A stretch of DNA of 64,000 nt from Clostridium folliculivorans (GTDB lineage: Bacteria; Bacillota; Clostridia; Clostridiales; Clostridiaceae). Where the stretch lies: NCBI RefSeq assembly GCF_024341905.1, contig NZ_BQXY01000007.1:124001-188000 (forward strand), written 5' to 3'. The notes beneath the pieces were generated by a model that made no database searches, was not told where the DNA came from, and was given only the letters and a program-made list of their open reading frames with translations. Every line of letters begins with the position of its first letter. Position 1 is the stretch's first letter. This document shows positions 19,755 to 29,667 of this stretch, in pieces. The translations under genes and the position numbers were made by a program.

Positions 19755-21227
19755 TTATTTATTTAATGCAGCCTTCATTATAGAACCTGCTGCTTGTGCT
19801 GCTTTCACACCACCAGCGCCACCACCTTCTATAATTACAGCAACTGCTACTTGTGGATTATCCGCTGGTGCAAATCCCACAAACCATGAATGAGGAACAC
19901 CATCCTGCCCATTTGGTAACTGATAATCTGCAGTTCCAGTTTTACCTGCTGCACCAGTTCCTCCAAAAGCAGTCTTCCAGCTAGGGTCCCTAGGCATTCT
20001 CTCATCAACTATATATTTCATATAACTTTTTATAGTATTTGATGTATCTTGAGAAATAACATTTCTAGCAACCTTCGGAGAATTCTTACTTAGAACTTCT
20101 CCATCTTTATTTATAACCTCATTAACTAATTGTGGTTCCATCATTATTCCATTATTAGCTATAGTACTTGCTACCAGTGCCATATGCATTGGTGTAGCCA
20201 AAATACTGCTTTGTCCGATACCTGATTGAGCTATACTACCCTTTTCATTACTTTTTAAAGTAGGAAATCTACTATCTTCCAATGTAATGCCATCTGCTGG
20301 AATATCTTTGTTAAAACCAAACTTCTCTGCCATTGTTTTCAATTTGTCATTTCCTAACTCTAGTGCTAAGTTACCAAATACAAAGTTTGATGAAACTGCT
20401 AATGCTTGCTTTAAACTAAGAGTACCATATACATGGCCATCCAGATTACTTAAGGACTCCTTAGAATTAAAAACTATCTTACCAGTATCATTAAAAGTCC
20501 TATTGGTTACACCCGGTAAATTATCTATAGCCGCCGCTAAAGTCACAATCTTAAAAGTTGATCCTGGAGGATACATTCCCATAACCGCTCTATTTATAAG
20601 TGGTGAATCCTCATACTTTCCCGCATTTGCTTGCTTCATAACCTCATCCAAGTTATTTGGGTCATATGAGGGCTTAGAAACCATCGCCAATACTTCTCCC
20701 GTCTTAGGATTTAAAACTACTACTGCACCTTTGTTGTCACCAAGAGCATTGAAAGCTGCTTTTTGGATTTTATCATCTAGAGTAGTAATTACACTGTTAC
20801 CAACTTTATCTTCTGTCTTATTTCTATTATTAAAAGCTTCTACTACGTTTAATGATTTTACAAATGTTTTGAGTGTTACACTGTGATAGTTGGTAAGCTG
20901 TTCATCATACTTACTTTCAAGTCCTGTTATTCCAAACTTAGGGTTTACATATCCCAGTACTTGAGAGTATATTTCGCCACCCTTATACTCCCTATTCTGA
21001 GTCAACAAGTCATTTTTAGATGAAGCTGTTAAAGGGTTCTTATTTCTATCATATATAGTACCTCTAAGAACCTCATTCCTTTTAGCCCACAGTCTCTGAT
21101 TTTGTGGTTTAGCAGCAATTTCACTAGCTTTAAATAATTGAAAATAGGCAATATATGAAATTAGGGCTAAGATCAAAACCAGATAAACAACCAATACCTT
21201 TTTTATACTGTTTGATAAATCTTTCAT
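19755..21227 (-). CDS. Class B penicillin-binding protein (peptidoglycan transpeptidase)
   Basis: 490 residues. A single N-terminal membrane anchor (about 11-32) and a short pedestal (GLESKYDEQL near 102-111) precede the transpeptidase domain with STFK at 223-226, SSN at 279-281 and KTG at 429-431. All three catalytic motifs are intact. Short class B PBPs paired with an FtsW/RodA protein are common in clostridia (PbpA type). The partner SEDS gene lies 3 bp upstream, so the two probably work as a glycosyltransferase-transpeptidase pair. Confidence 0.93.
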   Translation of the reverse strand: MKDLSNSIKKVLVVYLVLILALISYIAYFQLFKASEIAAKPQNQRLWAKRNEVLRGTIYDRNKNPLTASSKNDLLTQNREYKGGEIYSQVLGYVNPKFGITGLESKYDEQLTNYHSVTLKTFVKSLNVVEAFNNRNKTEDKVGNSVITTLDDKIQKAAFNALGDNKGAVVVLNPKTGEVLAMVSKPSYDPNNLDEVMKQANAGKYEDSPLINRAVMGMYPPGSTFKIVTLAAAIDNLPGVTNRTFNDTGKIVFNSKESLSNLDGHVYGTLSLKQALAVSSNFVFGNLALELGNDKLKTMAEKFGFNKDIPADGITLEDSRFPTLKSNEKGSIAQSGIGQSSILATPMHMALVASTIANNGIMMEPQLVNEVINKDGEVLSKNSPKVARNVISQDTSNTIKSYMKYIVDERMPRDPSWKTAFGGTGAAGKTGTADYQLPNGQDGVPHSWFVGFAPADNPQVAVAVIIEGGGAGGVKAAQAAGSIMKAALNK

Positions 21228-21230
21228 CTT

Positions 21231-22451
21231 TTAGCCCTCCTCTGAAATCTTTTGAAGTATTCCTAGTGCAAAAAACATAGTCATCATTGATGTTCCGCCA
21301 TAACTCACCAATGGTAAAGTAATTCCTGTAAGAGGTATTACTGAGAAAACTCCACCTATTATAACTAACACCTGCATTACTATCATAGCACTAAATCCTA
21401 CTGCATTTAACTGGGAAAATTTATCATCAGTGCTAAGTGCGGCTCTCATGCCCCTATAGAAGAGCAAGAAATAAAGTAACATGATCCCTATACCAAAAAT
21501 AATTCCAAACTCTTCACATATAACTGCAAAGATAAAGTCTGATTCTTTTACTGGTACAAAACCTGGATACCCTTGTCCAAGCCCAGCCCCAAAGAAGCCT
21601 CCAGAAGATATTGAAAACAATCCTTGAACTATCTGATAACTTTGATCATTTGCATACTTCCAGATATCTTTCCATATTATAACCCTCTTTCGTACATGAG
21701 AAAAAAGATTATAGCTGGCCACTGCACCTGCTGAAAATAGCAATAAACATGTAATAACATATTTTAATTTATCCGTAGCTATAAAAAGCATAGTAACTGA
21801 TATACCAAAGAATATTAAAGCTGACCCTAAGTCTTTTTGAAGTACCATGCAGCCTATCACTGCCATTACAACTGCGGCCGGCTCTACAAGCTGCTTAAAA
21901 TCTTGAATTATATTCTTTTTATCCTCATAGTTAGATAAAGCTGCGGCTAGGTATAATACGAAAAATATTTTTCCTATTTCGGAAGGCTGAAAACCAAATC
22001 CTCCAAACTTAACCCAGTTTTTAGCTCCATAAACTTCAGTACCTATAAAAAGTGCCATAGGCATAAATACAGCTGTTATTCCAAGATATATGTATTTATA
22101 CTTAGTAAAACTTCTTAAATCAGGCAGTATAACAACTATCAATATATAAGCAGTAATCCCAACTATAAACCAGATTAACTGCTTTACTGCAAATTGAGGA
22201 TTTATTCTATATAGCATAGCTATACCTATAAAAGATAGGATAGCCGAAAAAATCAGTAAAAATTTATCTCCATCTGGAAAAAATCTTCTTATTATAAAAT
22301 GCGCATAAGCAATTAAGATTATTATTATACCACCCATTACTAGCGCTCCTATATCAATAGGATTCTTCAATAATGCTAAATCCCCAAATAGCGCTATACA
22401 TAAAAGATATGATATCAATAATAATCTCTTTTCATACTTTATTGAACTCAT
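21231..22451 (-). CDS. FtsW/RodA/SpoVE (SEDS) family peptidoglycan glycosyltransferase
   Basis: 406 residues with about ten membrane helices. The SEDS signature near the C-terminus reads GGVFSVIPLTGITLPLVSYG. Other conserved segments are FQPSEIGKI and QKDLGSALIF. The SEDS family polymerises glycan strands from lipid II and needs a cognate class B PBP, which is the next gene. It cannot be assigned to division, elongation or sporulation by sequence alone. Upstream is an FHA protein 33 bp away. Confidence 0.93.
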   Translation of the reverse strand: MSSIKYEKRLLLISYLLCIALFGDLALLKNPIDIGALVMGGIIIILIAYAHFIIRRFFPDGDKFLLIFSAILSFIGIAMLYRINPQFAVKQLIWFIVGITAYILIVVILPDLRSFTKYKYIYLGITAVFMPMALFIGTEVYGAKNWVKFGGFGFQPSEIGKIFFVLYLAAALSNYEDKKNIIQDFKQLVEPAAVVMAVIGCMVLQKDLGSALIFFGISVTMLFIATDKLKYVITCLLLFSAGAVASYNLFSHVRKRVIIWKDIWKYANDQSYQIVQGLFSISSGGFFGAGLGQGYPGFVPVKESDFIFAVICEEFGIIFGIGIMLLYFLLFYRGMRAALSTDDKFSQLNAVGFSAMIVMQVLVIIGGVFSVIPLTGITLPLVSYGGTSMMTMFFALGILQKISEEG

Positions 22452-22484
22452 TTGACCACCTCAAGCCTAAAAACTTTATTTTCT

Positions 22485-22925
22485 TTAGTCGATAACTCTA
22501 AAAATAGTACTACCAAATCTTATTTCATCTTCAACCCTTAACTTTACTCTTCCGCTAATCTTGTTGTCATTCACAAAGGTTCCATTTGTACTATTTAAAT
22601 CTTCTAAAATAAATTCATCATTTCTCAAATATAACTTTGCATGATGACCTGATACAAATTGATCATTTAAGACTATCGAATTATCTTCTCTTCTTCCTAA
22701 TGTTATGCTATCCATCACAGGTATAACTGAACCCGGCTTAAGTTGGTGATTATCTAAAGCTTTTATAACTTCAATTCCATGGGTCTTCTTTGCCGTCGAA
22801 GTTCTTCTCTTCCCACCAGTTTTAACATCCTTGTACATTATTTTTAGTGCATAGTAGATAATTACATAAAGTATTATTATAAATATAGCACCAAAAACTG
22901 CACTCATTATCTTTTTAAAATCCAT
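22485..22925 (-). CDS. Membrane-anchored FHA-domain protein
   Basis: 146 residues. One N-terminal membrane helix (about 8-27), a basic linker and an FHA domain (about 70-146) with the core motifs GRREDNSIVLND, SGHHAKL and LNSTNGTFVND. FHA domains bind phosphothreonine, so this probably recruits a Ser/Thr-kinase substrate to the wall-synthesis pair encoded just downstream. The same FHA-FtsW-PBP order is common in Gram-positive bacteria. GAGGTGAAG precedes the ATG. Confidence 0.88.
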   Translation of the reverse strand: MDFKKIMSAVFGAIFIIILYVIIYYALKIMYKDVKTGGKRRTSTAKKTHGIEVIKALDNHQLKPGSVIPVMDSITLGRREDNSIVLNDQFVSGHHAKLYLRNDEFILEDLNSTNGTFVNDNKISGRVKLRVEDEIRFGSTIFRVID

Positions 22926-23231
22926 ATCTTCACCTCAAACTTTATTACCCAAGATTATCCTATCTTTTATTCTCTTCTTTCTCCATATTGATTATACAAT
23001 AAATTATAACTTAAATCATGACAAATTATAATTCATACGTTTTCACTGAAAAAATTTATATTTTCTTAAGATTTTATACTTATATTTTTACTCCATAAAT
23101 TAACTTACACATAAATCTCTGAATATATTCTCACAATAAATTTTTATTCTTTTTGTTTAATAAAGTCCTATAAATTTAATGTTTTTACTGTATAATATAT
23201 TTGTAACACATTATATTGATGCCTTTTATTT
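22926..23231. other. AT-rich gene-free stretch upstream of the FHA gene
   Basis: About 300 bp before the A3 repeat begins. It presumably holds the FHA-ftsW-PBP promoter, but I could not identify a convincing one on the minus strand. Confidence 0.4.
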
Positions 23232-23344
23232 AAAAAATCGCTGAAGTGGCTTTCTTCAGCGATTTTTTTGCGCATCTGCCTTTCCTAATGTACATGAGGA
23301 AAATCTAACAATCAAATAAGTTTTATTCTTTACTACATAGCCAT
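23232..23344. repeat. Family A element (A3)
   Basis: Hairpin AAAAAATCGCTGAAG/CTTCAGCGATTTTTT, then GCGCATCTGCCTTTCC, a loop, and a T-rich tail ending ACATAGCCAT. It is immediately followed by a family C repeat. Same structure as 11323-11440; the GGCAGGCG arm is degenerate here. Confidence 0.7.
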
Positions 23345-23345
23345 G

Positions 23346-23540
23346 GATGTACCACTTCGTAATGAAACTTATTATTTTTAAATTCTCTCACCAGAAACCG
23401 TGAGAGTTTTAAAAATAGATTTCAGTTCGAAGTGGTACATCTATAGATGAACCACTTCATAATTAAACTTATATTTTCAAATTCTCCTCTCAGAACCCAG
23501 AGGAGTTTTGAAAATAGATTTCGGATTGAAGTAGTTCATC
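23346..23540. repeat. Tandem pair of family C hairpins (C2 and C3)
   Basis: C2 (23346-23441) and C3 (23446-23540) are separated by exactly TATA. Outer arms: C2 GATGTACCACTTCG with perfect complement; C3 GATGAACCACTTCA with its complement apart from one G-U-type change. Inner stems: CTCTCAC/GTGAGAG in C2 and CTCCTCT/AGAGGAG in C3. The differences between copies are compensated on both arms. Confidence 0.85.
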
Positions 23541-23571
23541 TTTATATAAGAATCTTATATTCCTTTTGCAG

Positions 23572-23598
23572 TAAAAAAGAGCTGATAAAAATTTTATC
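23572..23598 (-). terminator. Terminator of the his operon
   Basis: The minus-strand stem GCTGATAAAA/TTTTATCAGC is followed by six T, directly after the hisE stop codon. Confidence 0.85.
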
Positions 23599-23602
23599 AG
23601 CA

Positions 23603-23929
23603 TCATAGTATTTCAATATCTTTTCTTTCACTTTTTAGGTTTCCTATCTTTTGACTTCTTTTACTCAACTCTTGGTAAACTTCATCAACCTCAATTCCCA
23701 TATCAGCCATTAAAACTAAAGTATGATATAACAAATCGCATATTTCACTTATTCCATTTTCTTTGCTATCATTCTTGCCTTCGATTATTACTTCAGTACA
23801 CTCTTCTCCAACCTTTTTTAATATCTTATCTCTTCCTTTAGAAAATAGATAATTTGTATATGATCCTTCCATAGGATTTTCTTTTCTGAATTTTATAACT
23901 TCGTAAAGTTGCTTTAATTCATCTTCCAT
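23603..23929 (-). CDS. hisE: Phosphoribosyl-ATP pyrophosphatase (HisE)
   Basis: 108 residues, an all-alpha MazG-like enzyme. The metal-binding set KVGEECTEVIIE and the second acidic helix EICDLLYHTLVLM are present. It hydrolyses PR-ATP to PR-AMP, step 2 of histidine synthesis. It is separate from HisI (many bacteria fuse them). Last gene of the his operon. Confidence 0.94.
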   Translation of the reverse strand: MEDELKQLYEVIKFRKENPMEGSYTNYLFSKGRDKILKKVGEECTEVIIEGKNDSKENGISEICDLLYHTLVLMADMGIEVDEVYQELSKRSQKIGNLKSERKDIEIL

Positions 23930-24063
23930 ATCTACTTCAAGCCCTCCTTTATTAAATATAACCCTTACCTAAAATACCACACATACTTTGTATTATAAGA
24001 ATTATAGGACCATCACAACATAAATTTTTATAACGTCCTATAACTAATATAAACTATGTTAGC

Positions 24064-24369
24064 TTACAAAAGCTTTCTATAAAAACAAGTTCTTTCGCCA
24101 GTATGGCAAGCAGCACCTTTTTGTTCAACCTTGATTAACAAAGTATCTTCATCACAATCAATATATATATCCTTCACTACTTGAAAGTGCCCTGAGGTTT
24201 CGCCTTTGTTCCAAAGTTTATTTCTAGATCTACTGAAGAACCAAGTAGTTTTTGTCTCTAAGGTTTTCTTATAGGATTCTTCATTCATATATGCAAGCAT
24301 TAATACTTCACCATTAGTTGCATCTACAATAATTGCTGGTACTAAGCCCTTTTCAAAATTTGGTTCCAT
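24064..24369 (-). CDS. hisI: Phosphoribosyl-AMP cyclohydrolase (HisI)
   Basis: 101 residues. The family signatures [19 protein letters not shown], the aspartates of DCDEDTLL and the zinc-ligand segment [10 protein letters not shown] are complete. It opens the purine ring of PR-AMP, step 3. Stand-alone form, 28 bp after hisF. Confidence 0.95.
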   Translation of the reverse strand: MEPNFEKGLVPAIIVDATNGEVLMLAYMNEESYKKTLETKTTWFFSRSRNKLWNKGETSGHFQVVKDIYIDCDEDTLLIKVEQKGAACHTGERTCFYRKLL

Positions 24370-24397
24370 TGTAACTCCTCCAAACAGCTTACTTTAC

Positions 24398-25159
24398 CTA
24401 TATTCTAATTTCTATTTCATTTTCTCTTAAATACTTTTTAACCTCACTTATAGCTGCTTCCTTATAGTGAAATATGGAAGCGGCTAATGCAGCATCAGAA
24501 TTTGTATTCTTAAATACATCTCTTATATGCGACATACTTCCACAACCTCCAGATGCTATTACAGGGATGTTGACAGTGCTACAAATAGCATTTAAAAATT
24601 CTATATCATATCCATTCTTTGTACCATCGGCATCCATACTTGTCAAAAGTATTTCTCCAGCTCCTCTTTTAGCTACTTCTTTAGCAAAAGTTATGGCATC
24701 AATACCTGTATCTATTCTTCCACCGTTTATAAATACATTCCACCCACTACCGTCTTCTCTCATCTTGCCATCTATAGCAACAACAATACACTGTTCACCA
24801 AAAAGTTCTGCACCGTCAGAAATCAACTTAGGATTTCTTATGGCAGCTGAATTAATTGAAGTCTTATCAGCACCAGCTCTCAGTATTGCCTTTATATCTT
24901 CGATTGTACTTATTCCACCTCCTACTGTTAAAGGAATAAACACTTCATTTGCAGTTCTTTCAACTACATCTAACATTGTTTTTCTGCCTTCATGACTAGC
25001 GGTTATATCAAGGAAGACTAATTCATCTGCACCTTCATCATTATAAAACTTAGCTATTTCAACAGGATCACCTACATCCTGCAATCCAACAAAATTTATC
25101 CCCTTAACCACTCTACCCATCTTTACATCTAAACATGGTATTATTCTTTTCGTGATCAA
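24398..25159 (-). CDS. hisF: Imidazole glycerol phosphate synthase cyclase subunit (HisF)
   Basis: 253 residues, a (beta/alpha)8 barrel. [12 protein letters not shown] carries the catalytic Asp near residue 11, and the second catalytic Asp lies in [15 protein letters not shown]. With HisH it converts PRFAR plus ammonia to IGP and AICAR. It is separated from hisA by 121 bp containing a family B remnant, unlike the tight junctions of most other his genes here. Confidence 0.96.
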   Translation of the reverse strand: MITKRIIPCLDVKMGRVVKGINFVGLQDVGDPVEIAKFYNDEGADELVFLDITASHEGRKTMLDVVERTANEVFIPLTVGGGISTIEDIKAILRAGADKTSINSAAIRNPKLISDGAELFGEQCIVVAIDGKMREDGSGWNVFINGGRIDTGIDAITFAKEVAKRGAGEILLTSMDADGTKNGYDIEFLNAICSTVNIPVIASGGCGSMSHIRDVFKNTNSDAALAASIFHYKEAAISEVKKYLRENEIEIRI

Positions 25160-25206
25160 TTATCCCACCCCTTTCTACGTAAAATCTAGGTACTGTTAAG
25201 TACCTG

Positions 25207-25258
25207 TTGAAATTAAGTGGCTATACATCCGATGCTTTATATCAACTTAATTTCAACA
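25207..25258. repeat. Family B short derivative between hisA and hisF
   Basis: GTTGAAATTAAGTGGCTATACATCCGATGC-type end (25207 onward) is followed after a few bases by CAACTTAATTTCAAC. Both ends are kept and the core is deleted. It lies inside the his operon. Confidence 0.6.
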
Positions 25259-25280
25259 ACATTCTTTGACATCACAAGAC

Positions 25281-26000
25281 TTAATTTTTTGTAAGTGCTA
25301 TAGCTTCATTTAAATAAAGATTGCCTGAATAAATAGCTTTTCCAGTTATAGCTCCATAAATATCTAATTTCTTTAACTCATTTATATGACCTAAATCCTT
25401 TATTCCTCCAGAAGCTATTATATTGGCACTAGCTACATTTTCTTTTAAGGCCTTAAGCATATCTAAATTAGGGCCTTCTAGTGTTCCATCCTTTGAGATA
25501 TCCGTAACTATAAATGTTTTTACTCCAATGCTTTCTAACTCTTTAGCAAATTCTATATAGTTTTTTTCTGTTACTTCAACCCAGCCCTTAATTGCAACTT
25601 TTTCATTAGCAGCATCTATTCCTACTGCTATCTTTTCATCATATTTATCAACAGCTGATTTTAGTAATTTACTATCGTTAATTGCTGAGGTTCCTAGTAT
25701 AACTCTTTTAACTCCTATTGAAATCAAATTATCAATAGCTTCAATTGATCGTATGCCGCCACCTACTTCTATAGGTACATCTACACTTTTCACAACCTCT
25801 TCTATTATTGATAGATTTGCTTGATTGCCGCTAAAAGCTCCGTTAAGATCAACAATATGGATAAATTCTGCTCCTTTATTCTCAAAGGACTTTGCTACCT
25901 CAACCGGATTCTCTGCAACTACATGAGTTGTGTCTTCCTCACCTTTATAAAGTCTCACACACTTTCCATCTTTCAAATCTATAGCAGGTATTATTATCAC
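25281..26000 (-). CDS. hisA: ProFAR isomerase (HisA)
   Basis: 239 residues, a (beta/alpha)8 barrel. [15 protein letters not shown] carries the catalytic Asp near residue 8, and [13 protein letters not shown] carries the second. It isomerises ProFAR to PRFAR. Its start overlaps the hisH stop by 4 bp. Confidence 0.95.
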   Translation of the reverse strand: MIIIPAIDLKDGKCVRLYKGEEDTTHVVAENPVEVAKSFENKGAEFIHIVDLNGAFSGNQANLSIIEEVVKSVDVPIEVGGGIRSIEAIDNLISIGVKRVILGTSAINDSKLLKSAVDKYDEKIAVGIDAANEKVAIKGWVEVTEKNYIEFAKELESIGVKTFIVTDISKDGTLEGPNLDMLKALKENVASANIIASGGIKDLGHINELKKLDIYGAITGKAIYSGNLYLNEAIALTKN

Positions 26001-26599
26001 TTTATCAGCCCCTTCAAGTTCTTCAATATATTAAGCCCTACATCTCCACTCTTTTCAGGGTGAAATTGAAACCCTATTACATTATCTTTTGAAACCACTG
26101 CTGGAACATCTACTTCGTATTCAGCATAAGCATTTACGTTAGTTTTATCAGTCTGCGCGTAGTATGAGTGAACGAAGTAAACATAACTACCTTCATCTAT
26201 TCCTTTTAAGGTATCACTTGGGACATTGAACTTAAGTCTATTCCATCCCATATGAGGAACTTTTTCTTTTATATCAAATTTCTTTACATGTCCATCTATA
26301 AAACCCAATCCTTCAGTGTACTTAACTTCATCACTAGATTGAAAAAGTAACTGCATTCCAAGACAAATACCTATAAGGGGCTTTCCTTCTTTCACTTCTT
26401 CCTTTAAAAGTTCATCCAGTTCTCTTTCCCTAAGATTCTTCATTGCAGCTGGGAAAGCTCCTACACCTGGAAGTATTATTCCACTGCTGGACTTTATCTC
26501 ATCTTTACTACTAGTTATCTTAGATTCTATACCTAAACTCCAAAGTGCCTTCTCAACACTTCTTAAGTTGCCAATTCCGTAATCTATTATTGAAATCAT
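25997..26599 (-). CDS. hisH: Imidazole glycerol phosphate synthase glutaminase subunit (HisH)
   Basis: 200 residues, class I glutamine amidotransferase. The nucleophile Cys79 lies in [13 protein letters not shown], and the His/Glu pair in FQFHPEKSG. It supplies ammonia to HisF. The gap of 132 bp to hisB is filled by a family C repeat. Confidence 0.95.
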   Translation of the reverse strand: MISIIDYGIGNLRSVEKALWSLGIESKITSSKDEIKSSSGIILPGVGAFPAAMKNLRERELDELLKEEVKEGKPLIGICLGMQLLFQSSDEVKYTEGLGFIDGHVKKFDIKEKVPHMGWNRLKFNVPSDTLKGIDEGSYVYFVHSYYAQTDKTNVNAYAEYEVDVPAVVSKDNVIGFQFHPEKSGDVGLNILKNLKGLIK

Positions 26600-26626
26600 A
26601 TCTTCACCTCATTTCATTTATATATA

Positions 26627-26721
26627 GATGAACCACTTCATAATTTGACTCATATTTTCAAGCTCTCCTCTCAGAACCCAGAGGAGTTTTTAAAATAGCT
26701 TTCGGATTAAAGTGTTTCATC
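26627..26721. repeat. Family C hairpin (C4) between hisB and hisH
   Basis: 95 bp. Outer arms GATGAACCACTTCA and a less perfect partner ending TTTCATC. The inner stem CTCCTCT/AGAGGAG is the same variant as C3 at 23446. It sits inside the his operon, so it should be transcribed. Confidence 0.8.
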
Positions 26722-26731
26722 TTTAGATAAA

Positions 26732-27319
26732 CTACAATACACCTTTTGTGGACATAACACCTTTTATCTTTTCATCATAAGAAGTTGCTTCTCTAAATGC
26801 TCTTCCAAATGCTTTAAATAGTGCTTCAATCATATGGTGATTATTCTTTCCATATAACACTTTACAATGTAAAGTTATTCCACAATTAGCTGCTACAGCT
26901 CTAAAAAATTCTTCTGTCAGTTCCACATCAAAATTACCTAAAGTCTTGCTTGTATCAATAGGCCCATCAAATACCAAGTAATCTCTACCACTTAAATCTA
27001 GAGATACCAAGGCCAATGCTTCATCCATAGGAACATAGGATGTTCCATATCTTTTAATACCAGCTTTATCGCCTAGAGCCTCTCTCATTGCCATCCCAAG
27101 TGTTATTCCAACATCTTCTACAGTATGATGCCCATCTATATAAAGATCTCCCTTTGCTTTTATCTTAATATCCATAAGAGAATGTCTACACATCAAAGTG
27201 AGCATATGATCGAAAAATCCTATTCCCGTGTTCACTTCATATTTACCTTCTCCATCTATTTTCAAACTAACCTCAATATCTGTTTCACCAGTTTTTCTTT
27301 TTATATCTGACTCTCTCAT
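26732..27319 (-). CDS. hisB: Imidazoleglycerol-phosphate dehydratase (HisB, monofunctional)
   Basis: 195 residues. Manganese-binding motifs [17 protein letters not shown] and [18 protein letters not shown] are complete. It dehydrates IGP to imidazole acetol phosphate. There is no N-terminal HAD phosphatase domain as in the E. coli fusion. 1 bp after hisC. Confidence 0.96.
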   Translation of the reverse strand: MRESDIKRKTGETDIEVSLKIDGEGKYEVNTGIGFFDHMLTLMCRHSLMDIKIKAKGDLYIDGHHTVEDVGITLGMAMREALGDKAGIKRYGTSYVPMDEALALVSLDLSGRDYLVFDGPIDTSKTLGNFDVELTEEFFRAVAANCGITLHCKVLYGKNNHHMIEALFKAFGRAFREATSYDEKIKGVMSTKGVL

Positions 27320-27320
27320 A

Positions 27321-28385
27321 TTATTTATCCCCTAGAAACTTATTTATTGCCTCAAGTAAAATCCTGTTCTCATCACTATTTCCAACAGTTATCCTTATGC
27401 AATTTTCTAGTCTTCCTTTTCCAAAAAATCTTACTGAAACTCCTTCATCTTTAAGGTATTCGTAAAGTTCTTCCGCCTCTTCAATTTCAATTAAAATAAA
27501 ATTAGTACCGCTAGGATAAATCTTAAAGTTTATTCTCTCAGATAAACTTAGCAAACTTATTTGCAACGAAGATTTCTCTCTTAGAATCCTTGAGATATTA
27601 TCTTCTATTACCTGCTTATTTTCGTATATTAGGGCGCCTATTTCTTGAGTGATGGAATTTACATTGTAAGGCGGTTTTACCTTGTATATCTCCATTAATA
27701 ATGCTGAGTTAGTTATTAAAAATCCTAACCTCAAAGCTGCTAACCCTATTTTTGATGCAGTTCTGAGTATTATTAAATTATCGTAATTGTCTATTTCATC
27801 TATTACTGTATTTCCATAAAACTCAAAATAAGCTTCATCTATAACAACTATAGAATTTACTGATGTTATGAGTTTTAATATATCTGCTTTTTTAACAATT
27901 CCACCTGTTGGATTATTGGGCACTGAGACAAACACAACTTTAGGTTTCTCATTGTTTACAAAATTAATAAAGTCATCAATATCTAAGGTAAAATCTTCAT
28001 TCAAATCATATTCAAGAACCTCCGCACCATGCAAAACTCCATAAATCTTATACATTGAAAAATCTGGATTTAATTTAACTATTTTATCTCCGCTATTTAC
28101 GAAAGTGTTGCAAACAATTGATATAAGCTCATCAGATCCATTACCTATCATTATCTTTTCTTTATCAGCTCCTGAGTAGTAGCCGTAAACTTTTCTTAAC
28201 TTTTCTCCAGTTGGATCAGGATATCTATTTATCTTTATATCCTTAATGACATTAATTATCTCTTCTTCCAGCTGCTTTTCTATATTAATAAAACTTTCAT
28301 TGGCATTTAAAATCACTTGGCAATTATTCACTTCTGCTTCATAGGGTTTAAAATCACTTAGATCTTTTCTAAACAAACTATTCAT
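27321..28385 (-). CDS. hisC: Histidinol-phosphate aminotransferase (HisC)
   Basis: About 354 residues, PLP-dependent fold type I. NGSDELI and NPTGG are present, with VIDEAYFEF around the PLP aspartate, and the PLP-lysine segment [15 protein letters not shown]. It converts imidazole acetol phosphate to histidinol phosphate. I chose ATG 28385 with GAGGG upstream; the frame also opens at a TTG six bases earlier. It begins within the end of hisD. Confidence 0.94.
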   Translation of the reverse strand: MNSLFRKDLSDFKPYEAEVNNCQVILNANESFINIEKQLEEEIINVIKDIKINRYPDPTGEKLRKVYGYYSGADKEKIMIGNGSDELISIVCNTFVNSGDKIVKLNPDFSMYKIYGVLHGAEVLEYDLNEDFTLDIDDFINFVNNEKPKVVFVSVPNNPTGGIVKKADILKLITSVNSIVVIDEAYFEFYGNTVIDEIDNYDNLIILRTASKIGLAALRLGFLITNSALLMEIYKVKPPYNVNSITQEIGALIYENKQVIEDNISRILREKSSLQISLLSLSERINFKIYPSGTNFILIEIEEAEELYEYLKDEGVSVRFFGKGRLENCIRITVGNSDENRILLEAINKFLGDK

Positions 28386-29667
28386 TGTCAACCCTCACTT
28401 TTATGGAATTTCCATGAGCGTCTAAACCTTCTGCCTTAGCTAGAATCATTATATCTTCACTTAATTCTCTAAGAGCTTCTTCTGTATAATATATATAACT
28501 AGATTTTTTTATAAAGTCATCTACAGATAAAGGTGAAAAAAATCTTGCCGTTCCATTAGTAGGTAGAACGTGGTTTGGACCAGCCATATAATCACCTAAA
28601 GGTTCTGGGCTATATTGACCTAGGAATATTGAACCTGCATTTTTAACTTTTCCAAGATATGCTATAGGGTTTTCAATCATTAACTCCAGATGTTCTGGCG
28701 CAATAGTATTTGCCATATCTATGGCTTCCTCTAATGATTTAACAACTAATATTCCCCCATAATTCTTAAGTGAAGCCTCTATAATTTCTTTTCTATTTAG
28801 ATTCTGAATTTGTACATTTATTTGTTTATTAACTTCCTCTGCTAAAGTTTTGCTAGTTGTTATAAGCACAGATGAAGCAAGTTTATCATGCTCAGCTTGA
28901 GACATTAAATCCGCAGCTAAAAACCTAGCATTAGCTTTTTCATCACATACTATAGTTATTTCACTAGGACCAGCTATCATATCTATATCCACCTTGCCAT
29001 AACAAACCCTCTTTGCTAAAGCAACATATATATTTCCTGGTCCTACTATTTTATCAACCTTAGGAATAGTGTCAGTTCCATAAGCAAGAGCTGCTATAGC
29101 TTGAGCTCCCCCAACTTTATATATTTCACTTACTCCAGCGAGCTTAGCAGCTACTAGTATATTAGAATCTATACTTCCATCTTTCTTTGGTGGAGTTACC
29201 ATAACAATTTTTTTTACTCCTGCTAGCTTTGCTGGAATTACATTCATAAGAACTGATGATGGATAAGCTGCACTGCCTCCAGGAACATATACTCCTACCT
29301 TCTCTAGAGGAGATATTTTTTGCCCCATGATTACTCCATTTTCCTCAGTGCTTACCCATGATTGTCTTATTTGCTTTTTGTGAAAGTATTCTATATTTGT
29401 TATTGCTTTTTCTAAGGCGTTTTTTATATTGTCAGATACTTTATTAAAAGCATCTTCTATTTCAACTTCGCTAACTTTTAACTGATCTAATGTCACTCCA
29501 TCAAACTTTTCAGTGAAAGCTTTAACTGAAGCATCTCCCTCTTTTCTCACAGAACTTATTATGCGCTCCACTGCTTCTAAAGCTTCTTTGCTATCCTCTT
29601 CGCTTCTTCTTCGCATTAATTGAAGAAACAGCCCAATAGAATCATTATCTTCATATATTTTAATCAT
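28378..29667 (-). CDS. hisD: Histidinol dehydrogenase (HisD)
   Basis: About 429 residues. GVYVPGGSAAYPSSVLMN, KVGGAQAIAALAYGT, the zinc-ligand segment AEHDKLASS, and PEPLGDYMAGPNHVLPT are all intact. It oxidises histidinol to histidine with two NAD. I chose ATG 29667 because GAAGGAG lies upstream; a GTG six codons earlier is less likely. The start overlaps the hisG stop. Confidence 0.95.
   Translation of the reverse strand: MIKIYEDNDSIGLFLQLMRRRSEEDSKEALEAVERIISSVRKEGDASVKAFTEKFDGVTLDQLKVSEVEIEDAFNKVSDNIKNALEKAITNIEYFHKKQIRQSWVSTEENGVIMGQKISPLEKVGVYVPGGSAAYPSSVLMNVIPAKLAGVKKIVMVTPPKKDGSIDSNILVAAKLAGVSEIYKVGGAQAIAALAYGTDTIPKVDKIVGPGNIYVALAKRVCYGKVDIDMIAGPSEITIVCDEKANARFLAADLMSQAEHDKLASSVLITTSKTLAEEVNKQINVQIQNLNRKEIIEASLKNYGGILVVKSLEEAIDMANTIAPEHLELMIENPIAYLGKVKNAGSIFLGQYSPEPLGDYMAGPNHVLPTNGTARFFSPLSVDDFIKKSSYIYYTEEALRELSEDIMILAKAEGLDAHGNSIKVRVDNE

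Noticed and set aside
20287-20886. A 199-codon plus-strand open frame
   Set aside because: It is opposite the penicillin-binding protein gene, has no ribosome site, and its composition follows the complementary strand of that gene.
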